Assembly (NCBI GenBank): GCA_008921705.1
Contig: VFFE01006980.1
Coordinates: forward strand, 510,349-574,348
Direction: 5' to 3'
Source: Burhinus oedicnemus
Taxonomy: Eukaryota > Chordata > Aves > Charadriiformes > Burhinidae
DNA: 64,000 nt
Both the position numbers and the translations under genes were made by a program. Of this stretch, positions 1-14,600 are shown in pieces. Position 1 is the first letter of the stretch. Each line of letters starts with the position of its first letter. The notes below the pieces were generated by a model, which was not told the DNA's origin, ran no database searches, and saw only the letters and a program-made list of their open reading frames with translations.

Positions 1-2359
1 TTTATGTGTCATAGCAACAAATCTTTTTTGTTTTGTTTTTTCAGAGTTCAGTTTTCATAACTTCTTGACAATCGGAATGTTACTCAATTAGCCAGCAAGC
101 AGATCTCCTCTCCTAGACATCAAATGTGAAACAGGTGCCCCAGTGTTATGACAATCAAGACCCGCTCCATATCTCCATTTACAGTGTAGACACAGCATCT
201 CTCAGGATGTTGTTCACTGTTCACTTACACCTTTGGTGGGCTGACTTTAGCAGCTTTTGCTGGAAAATGGTGACTTCAGGGACGGCTTGTGAAAGATGTT
301 AGCCTAACTTCTAAACTAATTCTGGATTTGTGCTTAGTGCAGTTTTGCACTCAGAATGACTGTTATCCCCTAGATCTGGGCCTGCTCAGTGTCTTTCAGT
401 TATGATTCATCTTCCCCACCAAGACACTCAGCAGCAGTTCAGGTGGGAGGCATTACAGGAGATTGCAGAGCTTTATTGAATTAAGTACTCTGTATCTGAC
501 TATCAGATGAAACCCTATGTGGCTGGATGGCAGGGGAAAGAGGAAGTGTGCTTAGGACTCATTTTTGCCTTCAATTCTGTGCATGAGACAGCAAAAATAT
601 CCCAGCAGTCTCATATCTGCACGCAGTCTTGTGCTTCTGTCTTCCTTAGCTGTCATTAGAAAGTAACTGCCTTCTGCGTTGAGTTTAGAAACACCAGGGA
701 GAGCAGATCTACACATACAAAGGACTGCCCTGAGGCGACTTCACCTGCAGGTTTTTCTACTTTCAGTATCGTCTTTCCATGTAAACAGAGAACCGTGCAG
801 GCAGGAGCTGTAGTTGGCTTTGATGCGAGTGGAAAGCCATCCTTAACTGCACACACATCAGCTAAAGTTGTGCTGTCACTTAGACACCCGAAGAAGTGTG
901 AAGTACTCTCCAATTAAATGAGAAAGAGTTCTTCATCTAGTGTGCAGGGGGCAAATTGAGCTAGCTTTAATGTTTGTGTAGGCTAAGAATTGAGGTCAGA
1001 GAGAGATGGGATCGTGATTTCTGTCATGTAACCCCAGTCTAGCAACACTAAGAGCCCATAAATATGTATTTTTTCTACTTGTTGCAGCAAAGAACTCAGC
1101 CATCTGGAATAAAAGTGAGCATTCAGGGTCTTCTAATCTCATGTTAGAAATAAATAATATCTGCCCAGAACTTCTATCTCGAATTCAACTAGTTATACAA
1201 GGAGTAACTTTGCTGATAACTAATGTTCTTGTAATGACTTAAACAAAGTTACTGATTACTTATCTGAAGTTTACCGTGGCTTTCTTTTCATTCTAGTATA
1301 TCAATAATTAAAGCTGTTCTGGAATAGCTTATTGCAGCTGGATTTGCGTGCTGTGTGGAGTGGTGTTTATAAAAGAAAATTATCCTTCTGCAGAAGCCAG
1401 CATCACACATAAAACCTATTTACCTTACTCAGGTGGTTCTAATCTGAAATAATTACTTGGATAAAGAGTTTCTGCCTGATACCTTTACCAGATTTCCCAT
1501 GGGATCTTACATAACCTCTGTCCTTTGTGAGAATATTATAATATGTAAGGAAAAGAGGTCATGGGATTCATCTGCCCTGTTTCTAAACTGTTCCAATGGA
1601 AGACCTCATTCAGTATTAAAAAAATAAATCACACAAAATACTTAGCAGTGTTATTCGGTCTGTCCCCAAGTGATTCAACTAAAATGTCACATATGAATGT
1701 GGAAAATAAATATTGTTTTCTGAGCATTTCCAGATAAATAACTTCCTTCTGACTGAAGCTCCAGTTTTCTCTAGGACTTGCTTCTCTCTGATGCAGTTTC
1801 AGACAGCCGCTGCAGGCCAGTTTTTGTAGGCAGAGGCTAGTCTGTCCCCTGGGCTCCCAAGGCAGGCAGTCACTGGGGTCCAGTTTGCAAACTGTCCCTT
1901 CATCTTCAGGCATTCCTTCTTCCATGCCCCTCGTCTGAAGGTCAGACAGGATGGCCTTGTGGGGATGGAGCTAGCAGGAAGCTATGTAGAACCGGATTTT
2001 TAGATGAAAATCTGCTTAGCTCCATGATATTCACACCATGAGAATCCAACCTAATAATTTTTGTGCCTGTGCATAAGAGACTTGGGCACTTAAAGCACAG
2101 ACTTTTCCAGGGCAGCAGAATATGGGATTTACTTTGGAAATGAGAGGAGCACATTGTCTGAAATGTTCCTTCCTGCTTCCTCTCCGTGGTGACTCCTGGT
2201 CACAGCTGCTTGTTAAGGGCTGGGCCGTAACAGCATCTCTCTGCCCAGCCTGCTGCAGCCCTCACTACACTGGGCACGGCTCACCGCCAAAGCAGAGAGC
2301 ATCCAGCTCAGCACTCTCTGGAAGGTGGGACAGGGGCTTTATTTTTAGTTCAGATTGCC

Positions 2360-2405
2360 TTTTTTTTTTTTCTTTTTTCCCCTTTGCCTTTTTTTACCTT
2401 CTTCT
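2360..2405. repeat. T/C-rich low-complexity tract
   Basis: Long runs of T broken by C (pyrimidine tract on the plus strand). It is followed by a short segment with TGACAGCTGT and AGATAG, which resemble homeobox/E-box and GATA sites. Simple sequence; no function shown. Confidence 0.7.
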
Positions 2406-4229
2406 CCTCCTTATAACTGGTTGACAGCTGTTATTTAAGAATGGCTGGGAGGGAATTGATATCAGCCTGAGATAGCTTTAATTGCAGTCAAGCCCGAGAA
2501 AACTCCTTCCCTACACTGTTAGCTCTTTCCTCCCAACCTTCTTTGGGGAAGGGGTTTCCTGGGGAATATTCCATTTTGTGTCCAACCTGAGTATGTTGCT
2601 TCTCCTCAGATGCTTCTTCTGCTGCTCTGCTGACTGTGTGCTGGTACCCAGCAATTCCCTAGACCAGGACGCCTGCCACAGCTCCTCTGCCTGTAAGTCA
2701 TTTGTGGATTTCTTGTGTTTCTGGAAATGTTAATATCAAAGTTATAACAGCAGCTTCAGTCATCAAAGTTTGTGCTGCTCAGGCGTCTAGGTCTGTCAGA
2801 AAGTGCTGCTGTGAGCAAATGAAAAGGAGGATAAATATGCACTGATCAAAAATAAGCCTTTTGCTGTTAGATTCCCAGAAGAGTACTAGACATCTCTCTG
2901 CAAAGTATAACTGGTTATTACCCAAAGGCCCCTAAGCCTTGTGGTGCTACAAGGAACAGCAGCAGCTTTGTAACTCATCTGTCATGGCACAACTCATCTG
3001 TCATGTCAATTCTCAACCAGGTTTAACATCCTGAAGTCACAATGCCACACAGCTTCTATTTCAGCTAGTCTCAGCTAATGAGGTGTGTCCTCCCTGATAC
3101 ACTAGCACAAGCCTCAGGGATAGCTTGAGTTAGTCACGTAGTGATGGTCTAGAAAACTACTCGGGGTACCCCTCCTTCCTACAGCTGCAAAGTGCAGACA
3201 TAAATGTCTCTAACATTTAGGCATATCTGAGTCATGCAGTTAAGCCCCAGCTAAGCTTCTTGGGATGCAGTGTCCCTCTCCCTGGTTGCCCTGCAGAGGA
3301 GGTACTGTGCTTTGAGAAGTTATTTCTCTGTCTCTGGGAGAAGCTGCAGGCCTGGCCTTGTTGATGGGCTCAGGTTTGTCCAATGGTCAGAACTGGAAAC
3401 TCCTGGAGGATGTTGGGGATGAATCCGTTGTAAGCCTCACCTTGTGGTAGCCCACCATAGCAGGAAGAGGCTTGTAAACATTTTAAATGTGTATAAATAC
3501 CCTTACTAATGAGGTAAGCTTGTGTACTTATTCTAAAATTAATGTTTATGTCCTGGGAAAAAGGTTAGAACAAACAGAGGAACTGATGCAGATAGCTAGG
3601 AGAAGCAGGCTGAGACTTCGTGGAGATGGTTTCCTTTTGGAATAGGTGGGACACAGTGTTCAGAGTTGGTGAAAGGGGGAAGCAGGGAGGTTGTTTTCTT
3701 CCTCCACTCGCGTAAGTCACAGCTTTTAGTGAATGCAACCTGAGATGACCCTTCAAAAAGTCTCTCCTATAAGACTCTGCATTTAAGTCACACTTGCTAA
3801 TTCCAGGACTGGAATGGTGATCTTGCAGAAACACTCACTTGGCAAGCCTAGCTTTTAGCTCAGTTCGGGGAGGTGCTTAAGCAAGCATATTTCCAGCTCC
3901 CACATGCTTATGATACTTTCATGCCTTTTGAGAAAGCTCTGTAAGCATCTGTTTGGTAGCACAAACCACATCTTAAAAGCTCAGCCTTGAATGCTGTGCT
4001 GACAAGCATGGCAAAATTAAAAGCATTAACTGTATGCTGTAGACAGAGGGACAGGTAAATATAAAATAGAGTCAGTAGCAGGCCAACCTCTACAATATTT
4101 CAGTTATTTTCTCGTTTGTATCTGGGGCAGCCACAAGAAGCTCTGGTTATACACCAAGACCCATGCATGCTAGGTGTAATACGAACACGGGGTGGGGAAG
4201 AAATCCAGACACCTTCTATCTTGAAAAAT

Positions 4230-4248
4230 GGGGGGGGGGGGGGCGGGG
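4230..4248. repeat. Poly-G run
   Basis: Fourteen G, one C, then four G on the plus strand. It is a mononucleotide run with G-quadruplex potential and also a common place for length errors in assembly. Confidence 0.85.
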
Positions 4249-7200
4249 AAATCTCTCAAAGTTGGCAACATGTATGAAAGGAAATTTATTCTGGATCATT
4301 TTGGACTCCTGATCACCTTTCCTTAATTTTCCTGCAACTCTGTGTAGTGGCTAGTGCAACAGAGCCATCATTCTTGCTTGTGTTTCAGAGGTGCTTCTGC
4401 AGTATCAGCAAGCACAAATGAGCCAAATTTGTATTTGGAACCAGATCTGGGCCCTTCCTTCAGCTCGGGGACACCTGAGTCTGCCAACTCAGGGCTCGAG
4501 GCGTAGGTGTCCTAGAAGAGAGTCACATGTCATGGTGATACTGAGGCTTTGCTGTGCTCAAGCACAGAGGAACAGAGCAGATTTGTAAATACTCTGTGTA
4601 GTCCAACATCCTGCTACCAGCAGAAACATCTGTTCTATGTTGCTGCTTGGGATTAATAACAATAACAATAAAACCCCAAAACCCACTCAACCTTTCTAGT
4701 ACCAGTGCCCAGCCACAGAGTAAATGGCCAAATTCCTCCTCAGTGAATTAGAAATTTCCGCTTTCCTCTTGCCTGTTTTGACTACCCTCTGTCTGTTGCT
4801 TTTGTCTCATTAACATGCTTTGCTTTTTAAAAGAGCTTTCGACCCAGTGATTCTCAATTATTTATTTGTGTCTTTCTGTCTTCCTTTGCTTGATATTTCT
4901 GCTCCTGTCAGGAAATTTTGCAAGGTGTTGCATCATCCCTTTTTCCTGTTAATTGTCTTTGCTGCCTAACCTGGTGAGGCAGTGCTTGCCGTAGCTGGAT
5001 AACGCAAGCAGCGTGTCAGTGTATTGCAGGACTAGCTCTGCTTCCGGCTCCCTCGAGTCAGTTTCTGTCAACTTTGTTGACTTTCAAACCCAAAGCATGC
5101 TTCAGTAGAGGACTGCAAAAGGGTTTATAGACAATAATTACACTCACCACACAGGGTATGTTTCTAGATGGCTGTGAACAGATCTGAAACCAGTTCTGTT
5201 CAGCCCCAGCTGAACAGCACATGCACAACACAAAGGTGCTGCTTTGCTCAGTTCAATTTTTCTCTTTATGAGCTGTTTTTAACTAGGCCAGGCTATCGAA
5301 AGCATGATAACAACAGCAAAGCATACTTTAGTCTACAAACCATTTCCACCCATCTTAACAACATTCCAGAGGTGCAGTTTATTCCCTTTACTCCAGACTG
5401 TAGTCACGATGGTAATGGCCCCAACAAATTTCCTGCATGTTGTTCCAAGGTTGTAGAATAATTATTTCCTTCATCAGGCAGAGCTGTTAAGTACATACTT
5501 TAAAATCACAGCTGTCTGAATCCATCTGCTTAATCTTTGCTGATACAAAGATAGTGGTAACCACATGCTTCTTGGTTTGGGGTCTCTCATGGGAAGGGCT
5601 GCTGCTGCCTTGGGACAAATTTCCCAGCGGAGAGTGCAGAATGGAGCACGCAGTGCCTGAGCTGATCTGAGTCACTCTGTGTTTAGAGGGAGCACGTTTA
5701 TAAATTAAGAAGCTGCCTGGCAGAAAACTTCATGCTTGGTTGCTATTCTTCACTCATATCTGCATTCAAGTTGTGAGTTCTCTACCCCCCAGAACATCTC
5801 CGGTTCTTCCTTCAACTGGACCATGTATGAGAAACCTTGTCTTAATGATATGTATGTTTAGAACAAACAAAAAGAGGGAAATACTTGCTTCAATTAGGTG
5901 CAATATTTTTATGGAAAACATTGTGCCAAATGAGCGAGTCATTAAGTAGCATGGTGACATATACACTTTCTATTTCCTTGTAAGCTGTGTTTTAATTCCT
6001 GAGGAAGGTCTGTCCCGTTGGCTTTGTTCTCTAGTACTCCACGGAAAGTGGAAAGTTGATTTATGGTGTTTGGAAACAGCATTCGGGGAAATCTTCCTGG
6101 AAAGTAGGCCTGGGTGTCTGGCCTGAGCTTTCTAGAAGAGAAGATTGCTTGCTTGCTGTTGTAGATTGGCTCTCTTCTTTTGTATATGCGCAAATAAAAT
6201 GTTACATTGAAAATAGACTGAAATACCATGCTACTCTTTCACTGAATCTAACATGCAAGTGTTGCCACTCAACAATGGTGTAGCAATGGAAACACAGAGC
6301 AGCAGGGCTCCTCATAGGCTTTTCAGGCTAAGGCCTGCTGGGCTGTACTCAGAATTCTTGTCATAGACTTTTTGTACTTCACCCAAGAAAACAAGGATAT
6401 GATCAGAAAATACATCTGCCAGCAAGACCAAATTGAAGTAGAAAAGTGCCTTTGTAGTTCCAAGATATTGTAGGCTCTTAACGGCATGCCTGAGAATTAA
6501 AGAATTTATTTCATTATATTTATTTTATATAGTAGTTAAGCTGGTAGAAACCAGGATGGGATTTAGCATTGTCCACACAAAAAGTAAAAAGATGCATTAC
6601 ATGATCAAATGGGGTTGGGTGGAATCTCCCTTCCATTTTTGACAGATAAGCAGGAGTTGCACATCTTCCTTCCCTACTGACATCAGTCTGTGATTTGCCG
6701 GGTGGCAAGCTCATGTAAATGCAAAGGAAGTGAGTTACCAATGGTGGCCAAGCCGTATGTCATGATCACTAGACAATTTTAACTGCACTGGATATTTTTT
6801 GATCAGGCAGTGAGGATTCAGCATCTGGCCTTGTCCAGACTGACCTTCAGCCGGCTGCTTCCCTGGGGCTTGCAACCCAGTTACAGGAGTTACGTCTCTT
6901 CCCTAAGCAAAAGCTTCTGTGCTGGGCGAGGATCTGCAGGGTTTCCACCAGGAACTGGGGTAGTTGGCAATTGTGTAGCACAGTTAATTTGTAACAAGCC
7001 ACTGGCCCTGTGAGGAAAAGAATTTGGGTCTCCTAATCAGGAGTTGTAAAATCCCTACCTGCTACATCCTATGAATTTTGTAACACTTGATGTGACAAAG
7101 AAGGGGCTTACCAAAATGGGACTCTGGGAAAGCGAGGGAGTGAAGAGCTCTGTGTTTGGTGTATGCAGTTGTACAGCCTGTGGTCACCATGGATGTGTGT

Positions 7201-7444
7201 TGCAGTTAGAACTCCATTTCCTACATTCTGCACCATGTAGGAGCAGGGGAACACTTACATCACGATTCTTCTGACCTTTGCCTGTATAAAAGGTTTTGAA
7301 GAGCTCACTGTAGCTCCCCTCGGTAAGTTTCACCAAGATCAGTGTACTGTGGTCCTGAAAAGGAAAACCATGTAGAATCCTGCAGTAGCAGATTCCCACT
7401 AGAACTGTTGCATGCAGATAGTGTTGACAAATCAGTCACCAGAT

Positions 7445-8444
7445 GCGATATCAGGAAACTTTTATACAAGCTTTTAATAAAAAAAATTCAACAAAAAAAT
7501 ATATATATAATCAGGCATTTTATGCAATGCATACATTCTTTATATCTGCAGGTACAGATAAATAACAGAAGGCAAAACCAAGTATTTTGCTTATCTTTGG
7601 CCATTAACCAATAATCACCCCCAAAGAGATATTATAGGGTTAAAGAATAATAACTGAGTCTGTAAATTTCTCTCATTACAGACAAAGTATCAGGCAATAA
7701 TACAGTAGTTAGATTTTTAGAAATGCAAGGAACTATTTCTTTAACACTGCCCAATACTGAAATTTAACCTGGTTTGCTGCTATGGAACTTAAGGCCTTCT
7801 TTAGCTGACACGCAGGCAACATTCCTGGGTTTACATTAGATATACTCCAACCCTTACCTTAACCTACTTCCCTTCACCATACATTGCTCTAAAAAGCCAA
7901 GCTGTACCTCTTCATGAAATAAACTAGCATGAATTCTTATCTGCGGATCAGTTTCCTGAACCCCAACCAATGTACATACATACAGAGTAGTTAAGCTTCC
8001 TTAAGTCAATATTTTTTCTAACTCAGTGTCCCAGAATAATAGCTATCCTTCCACTTTACAGCACAGATGCATCTGATGGCTCTACCAAAGCAATATATAC
8101 ATGATACACATTAAAAATCATAAAAGCAATTTTTAAAGGTACATTGATAACATGTAGCAGCTTATGTCTATATATGTACATGTTTTCACAGTTATATTTT
8201 AGAAAATTGAGAACACCAGGAATACTTCTACTGTGTTTTCTATAAATATTAAAAATTTACCTGTCAGGCATTTTGACAAAATAGCATTTAGGTTATCACT
8301 TTAAATAGCTCTTGAAAACCTGTAGAGCTTTAAGCTTAAAGGCTGTAAAGTTTGAGGATTCTTTAAAGTGTTTAGCCAGTTGCAGCAGCTGGCCCACCTG
8401 CCAGTTTGATTGCTTTTTTTATTTTTTAAATTTATTTGTTAAAT
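7445..8444 (-). other. WSB1: WSB1 3' untranslated region (approximate)
   Basis: This AT-rich kilobase directly follows the WSB1 stop codon on the minus strand and lacks coding signal. Possible polyadenylation signals on the minus strand are AATAAA just after the stop (plus-strand TTTATT at 8431-8436), which would give an almost absent UTR, and ATTAAA at 7473-7478, with a TATAAA variant a few bases beyond. The distal site gives a UTR of about 1 kb. The 3' boundary is an inference and could shift by tens to hundreds of bases. Confidence 0.5.
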
Positions 8445-8604
8445 TCAAATCTGGTAACAAAGGAACTCCACCACTTTTGATGGGATAGGCAAGTTCTTGA
8501 CTTGGCTAGTGGGCATGACTCTTCGAATTGCCATGCGACATAGATGTTGGAGACTGGAAACTTGTCTTGGAGTTGCCCAGAAGTACACGCTGCCATCCTG
8601 TGTC
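8445..8604 (-). CDS. WSB1: WSB1 coding exon 9 (SOCS box and stop)
   Basis: 160 nt of coding sequence after the acceptor GTTGTGCAG, residues 369-421. It begins TQDGSVYFWATPRQV, then the BC-box helix (LQHLCRMAIRRVMP) and LPIPSKVVEFLCYQI, and stops with TGA at 8445-8447. Confidence 0.96.
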
Positions 8605-11600
8605 CTGCACAACAACAACAAAAAAAACCAAAACCAGAATTATCCCACCTGAATGACTTCAACTTAGTACAAGTTCCCACATACATTGCTAGTTAGGGGG
8701 AATGCACTCTGAACGTCTGTTGCTTAGTTCTAGCTGTTCCAGACTAATTTACACTAGATGCCAGTTCTTCTCTTAAGCTATAGCAGCACAATAAGCAACT
8801 TGCTGATTATCTATGTGACAGGCCTGGGCAGGTCTTCCAACAGCTATCAAGTATACCACCTGAAACAGAATAACTGCCCTTGATTATCTAATGGTCTTTT
8901 TCCAGTCCACATGTTTGTGGGTCTGTCTTTTATTTATTCTCAAAGATAAGGAATGAGTTTATCAGCTTCTTGATTTTACTGCTATTCCAGGCATGTTTAA
9001 ACAAATGGCACCAAAACCAAGTCAGAAGCGTCAAGTTGCAAGTCACTGTTCAAGATTTTTTCAAACAATTAGCCACTGTTTCCAACCTTTTGTATTACCT
9101 TAATATTTTCGCGGGGGGGGGGAGGGGGGAAGTATATACTTGCCCTGCAGCTAGAACACTGCCATCAGTAGAAAAAGTACAGCAGAGCCCATTGTTCAGA
9201 GGTGCAACTTGTACAGGGTACTCTTCATCAATTCTCCAGAATCTCACCATTCTGAAAATGGAAGAACAAAGTAGTAAGTTGTCAGAGTAGACATTTAATT
9301 CTGCCTGATATTTTCTCTGAAGCTGCACAAGAAACTAGTCTGAAGCAGAGCTCAGGGCATTTTTATAAATGTTCTAATATGCATTGAAGGTGTTTCAGAT
9401 TTGGCCTGAAATGCTATGACTTCTTCATTCCTGATATATACCTTCAACTGTACTTCTTCAACCATTTTAACTTTATCAGTTAAAAGAAAAGATTGCCTTC
9501 AACAGCAGAAAGCAATAACCTGCACTATAGATTTAGACAATCTCTCAAGTGTCCTATATGCTAGGAAATCCCAACAATGCTTGTCTTAATTAAAAAAACT
9601 AAAACCCTCCTGTAGATAGTTCAATACCTTGCTGTCGTCTTGAGAAAGCATTCTTCATATTCTTAAAATATAGTTCTTCAAAATAGTATTGCAGTGTTAG
9701 CAGAAGTTGAATACAAGATCACATAATCCTTTTCTTTTTACTTTGGAATCTACAAAACTTACCTGCATTATTACTCCATTTACATTTTTCACTGTTTAAA
9801 AACCCCTCTTTTTCTGTTTTCACTGTTAGACACTTAAGTTATTCAGATCATCTACTCTGTACACAACTGTTTTTACATTCAGAATGAACATTAACATATA
9901 CCAGACAACTCATCTACTTTTACCAAGACCATTAGAAGTAATTTCTCAGTTAACAGAAAAGCTGACTTAGTATCCAAAAGTTCATGTCATATGGGAAGAA
10001 TTAGAGGAGTCTAACAAACCTTTCCTCATACTTACTTATCATCAGCAAGGCTTGCAATATGTAGTCCATCGTGACTAAAAGATACTGATCTGACCCATCG
10101 GTCATTTGCACCTCCAGCAAATATTGGAGTAGGAGGGGGAAACAGATGCCTGGAGATAGAGAGACATTCAGCTAACAGCATAAAGTTAAAAAACTGTCAA
10201 GTTTCCTTCAGCCATAACTAGCAAAGCTGAGGAAGAAAAAATGGATTGAATATTTAACTATGGTGATTGAACTACTGTATCTTTTGTTGCACTGAACACT
10301 TCAGCTTTGTGGAAGATGCTTAAATTAGTACATGTTAAAATACCAGTGCTTTAAATTCTTTCTTGGATAGAAGAATAATCTCCACTGCTCTGCCACTTCA
10401 GGATTTCCATTAGCCGCTAAGATTCTTCCCAAGTCTAATTATCAGTTAAATACATAAACCCATTAATTTTCAGTAGTCATCTTCGCTCTAGGAGAAAGTT
10501 TCCAGATTTGACTCCTTTACTTACCCAAATTCCATAAGAATAACTCCAAGATGTGGATCCCAGACATAAACTCGAGTATCATAAGATGCAGTAGCCAGTA
10601 AAGCTCCATCAGGAGAAAACTCACAAGCTACAACATCATTGTGATGTCCTTCAAGTTTCCGTATCATAGAGTATTTATCCATATCCCAGAGAAAAACCTG
10701 CAATTAAATAAGCTAATGTTATAGCTCTGCTCAGAGATGCAATGAAGCACTTACTTTTTTTTTTTTTTTAAGTGTAGCTGCTAGTCTTATTTAGGATTAT
10801 ATTAAAATCAGGCATTATGAATTACTACAATTAAGAAATATGCTCAGTGTCATACTCAGATTAAAATCAAGTTTTTTAAAAATAATTAAAGCAGACATGC
10901 AAGTTCTAACTCGTTTGTTAAATGTTATTAACAAAATAAGCCAAAATATAAGATAAAGGCAACACAATTTAACCATGTAGCTTACTGAAATTCATGTATT
11001 ACAAAACTATTTTATTAAAATATGCAGAAATAAATAGGGTTAAACTCTACAGACCCCTCTTTTCAGTAACTACCAAAATTTTAAGAAATATACAGACAGA
11101 AAATGTAAGGTTAACATATTGTTACTCCAGTGGCATCCCTTTGAGTTTAAGATCACTTGTTTACAATTGGCTTGGATCACCAACGTCAGCCTAGGAAGAG
11201 AAACAGATACTGCAAGCAAAAAGAATTTTCACAGCCAAAAGTTACGTCTTTGGCAAAACAATAGGGAAGTCTAACCACATTATTAGAAAGAATTTATGCA
11301 TTTTAAATCAAGTCAACAGTAAAAAAGACATTAATATTACAATTTACCAGGCTAATTGCATACTGTATTATAAAAATTGATAAAAGATGATAGCATTCTG
11401 GGATTTTACATGCAGTTGTACATTATATATAATCAAAATAAAGACTGTGCAGAATTACTTAATAGGAACGATCTGTGTACTTCAGCATAATTTTATAGAA
11501 AATATAAGTCTTTAGCATAAGATGTTATGTCCCTAAAAGAGCTCGTTAGGGTGCTTGATTTTTTCCCCGACTCGGTTTTACTGCACAGATTAAATACTGA

Positions 11601-14600
11601 CATCTTGGATAAATTTATATGTTTGACCAAAGCAAACATAGCCTTAGTGCCTCACATACTTCTAAAACTGAACCATTGTACAATCAGTTACAAACGCGTT
11701 GACCAATTTCTCTAAGGAGACCCCAACATTCCATAAAACTGGAAACTAAGTTTTAGGAGTCAGTGTGTTTCACTGCTGTGAAAATTATTAAAAAAAAAAA
11801 AAAAAAGAAAGAAAGAAAGCAGAAAGTGGACATCAACCAGCACCTGCGTACGTACAGTACACCTTGCAGTCGAATGCAAGGTTACTTCATCCTATGGTAA
11901 AGTTCGCCCCCAGCCTGGTAGCCAGAGATGCCACTCTTTCTGCCCAGCTAACACCATTGTGCTCCTGTGTGAGTGGTGCCAGCTTAACCTCAATCACACC
12001 AATATTGCTGCCACCACCTGTGACAGGGAAAGCAAGAAGCTTATGGAAAACACACAGCCTAAAGATATCAATGTATACATCCACATCTGCTCTATTTAAA
12101 GAAAAAACAAAACTTAGACCTCAACTATTCTCTACCAAATCTGCAGTGACAATTTAAAGCATAAAATGCATTTGAACAGTTATCCATATAAAGTGGTATT
12201 CAATGACCGAATTGTGCTTTTTACTCAGCATCGCTAGGCTTCATTAAACTACCTACAAAGCCCCTGTAACTAGACTGAATTCACCTTTCAGTTTTATCCT
12301 AATTCTTCACTGCCAAGAAAAGCAGCTTATGGCATACGTGCTTTACCTGCACTGCTTTCAGTTCTCTAGCAGGGCATTAGAATACAGATGAAAACAAAAC
12401 CAGTATGCTGTTCTTCGTTCTAGATCTTTTAGACACGAGTACCATTTGTATTGGAAAACATGTAGAAACATTTTTGTTCAGCGGGAGATACCATGACTGG
12501 CTCAGACTTTGAAAAGTCCTTTTCATTGAGCAGGAAATAGAAAGGATAAAATCAATAACAAAATAGTTTTATGCATTAATCTGAGTATCTTTTAACACTG
12601 GAAGCTTTAGTCTTCTTTGGTTTTATACTTTGAACATTATGCAGATGTGTAGAACTGTTTCTCAAAGAATGCTTACAGTTTCTTCAACTAAAAGCAGTGC
12701 AAGTTCAATTCATAAATCAGTGTCTCAATGCACCATTTGCTAGTTTAATTTCATGCACTTTTACATCATCATAAAACATTAGAAGTTCATGACACCGAGC
12801 ACAACTTAATGTTACTTAGATTTAAAATGATTATGCACACAATTCAGTAGATGTAATGAACAAGAAACTCTGACACATACTGCTTTACTAGCTCCAACAG
12901 AACAGAGAATAGAAGAGTCTGGAGAGAATGCACAACCATATACCCAGTTCTGATGTCCTCTCAACACTTTCATCATATTTCCTAAAAAGAAAGACACTCC
13001 TTTAAGAATTTATTAAATATTACAAATTCAAATTGAAAAGCTTTTCCAAATTAGTTCTTCCTTTATAAAATTTTATACTCTTTTTCCAAACAACATCTTG
13101 CAGATTCATTCTACATAGGCTGTCATGCAGCCTTTAAATCCTATGTCCCTATTCGAAAAGGTCACTTCATCACTCTTAACTTAGCTCAATACCAGCTTAT
13201 ACCTTTAGGGTACATATAAAGAATTTCAAGAGAGCGTACACAGTGAGTGACTCATAGAACAAAACTGATTTTTTTAAGAAATGCTGACCTAACTGAGTTT
13301 ATAGCAATAGAAGAAGAGAGTACGTGCATATTTCTCCTATGTATTACAGCAGATAAACTTAAAATGCATACCGTCATCTTTCAGGTCCCACACTCTCAGT
13401 GTTTTGTCTCTGGATGCAGACACTAAAATCAGGCTGCCATCTGGGGCAAAGGTTAAATCTCTAACAACTTCAGTATGGTCCATCAGGTTAAGGAGGAGTT
13501 TTCCTGTTACATGAAAACACCACAATTTAAAATGACGGACTGTACTTTTATTCACATCAAATACTTTATGGTTACAAATACAGAATACAAAATTATAGTA
13601 CATAAAGCCAAATTTTCTTTGTAGAAATGCTCCCTACAGTAAGAAGCATTGGTATCCTTTTGGACTCTTCTGTATTGAGAGGCAATTTCCTGAAAAGCTC
13701 ATAAATCTATACACTAAAACCGTGTGCCTCAGAAATAAGGCAAGACTTGTCTTTTGATAGACATCTCTGTTCTAAGCTTAAATGTACAAGATAACAAATT
13801 ACTTAATAGACATTAATTTCATTTTTTAAAAGCTGAGAAGTTCTCTCCCAACCTAGCAGCGGTGCTACCAGCTAAATTGAGATTCCCTAATTTCACATTG
13901 AGTCTCTTATCTTCTGAACAATCATTTACTTTTTAAAAAAATAAATAAATAAAAGGTGCTCATCAACATAATCCTTCCTCATACTCAAGAACAGTGAGCA
14001 ACTTCATGTTTTGAATGCTTCCTTTGTTTGAAAGTATTTTAAAAAAATCCAGCAGAGCATTTTAGAGTAAACAACCAATATACACAAAGTCAATCACACA
14101 CTTAACAATTCTGCAGCAAGGGTTCATCTTCCATCACTTGCATCTCAAAGCATGACCTGAATCTTTTCTTTCCCCTAGCAGTATTTGAACACTTCTAGTG
14201 GCAGGATTTTGTGCTTTTTTTAGATTACTTAATTGGTATTCAAGGTTCAGTTCCCAGTTAAAATTCTGTAAGCAATTCATTCTGTGTATTAATGATGTTA
14301 CTACTGCATAAAGTGACAAGGAAGTGCCAACTTCCTCTCACATACTCTACCTGTATATACATCCCATATCTTGATGCGCCCATTGTTCAAGCCTGTTGCA
14401 AGTAGAAGCTGGTCTTGCCCAAATTTGAAACGGTGCCATTCTATATTGACACAGCGGCTCTGCTTCTCAGGCACTGAAGACCCAAAAGCAAGGCTCCAGA
14501 CGATATCGCCACAGTCTATTATATGTTCACAAGGCTTATTTTTCTGACCACTGTCACTATTCTGCCTTGGAAGTCTTGTACTGATGGAGTTTGCAACATT

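Larger units (their letters stand above)
1..7444. other. Intergenic / distal 3' flank of WSB1, no gene supported
   Basis: I see no exon with flanking splice sites and a family-recognisable peptide on either strand. The open frames are short and low-information. Contents worth noting: a T/C-rich tract at about 2360-2405, a direct repeat around 2973-3007, and a poly-G run at 4230-4248. In human the next gene downstream of WSB1 is KSR1. I looked for its N-terminal coding exon and did not recognise it, so it would lie further left if the order is kept. Confidence 0.6.

Noticed and set aside
1..7444. KSR1 exons downstream of WSB1
   Set aside because: Expected from human gene order, but no frame resembles the KSR1 N-terminal region, so none is called.
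9138..9145. GT donor four bases inside WSB1 intron 8 as the normal splice site
   Set aside because: It shifts the frame and removes the SOCS box; the GC donor restores the exact 421-residue length.
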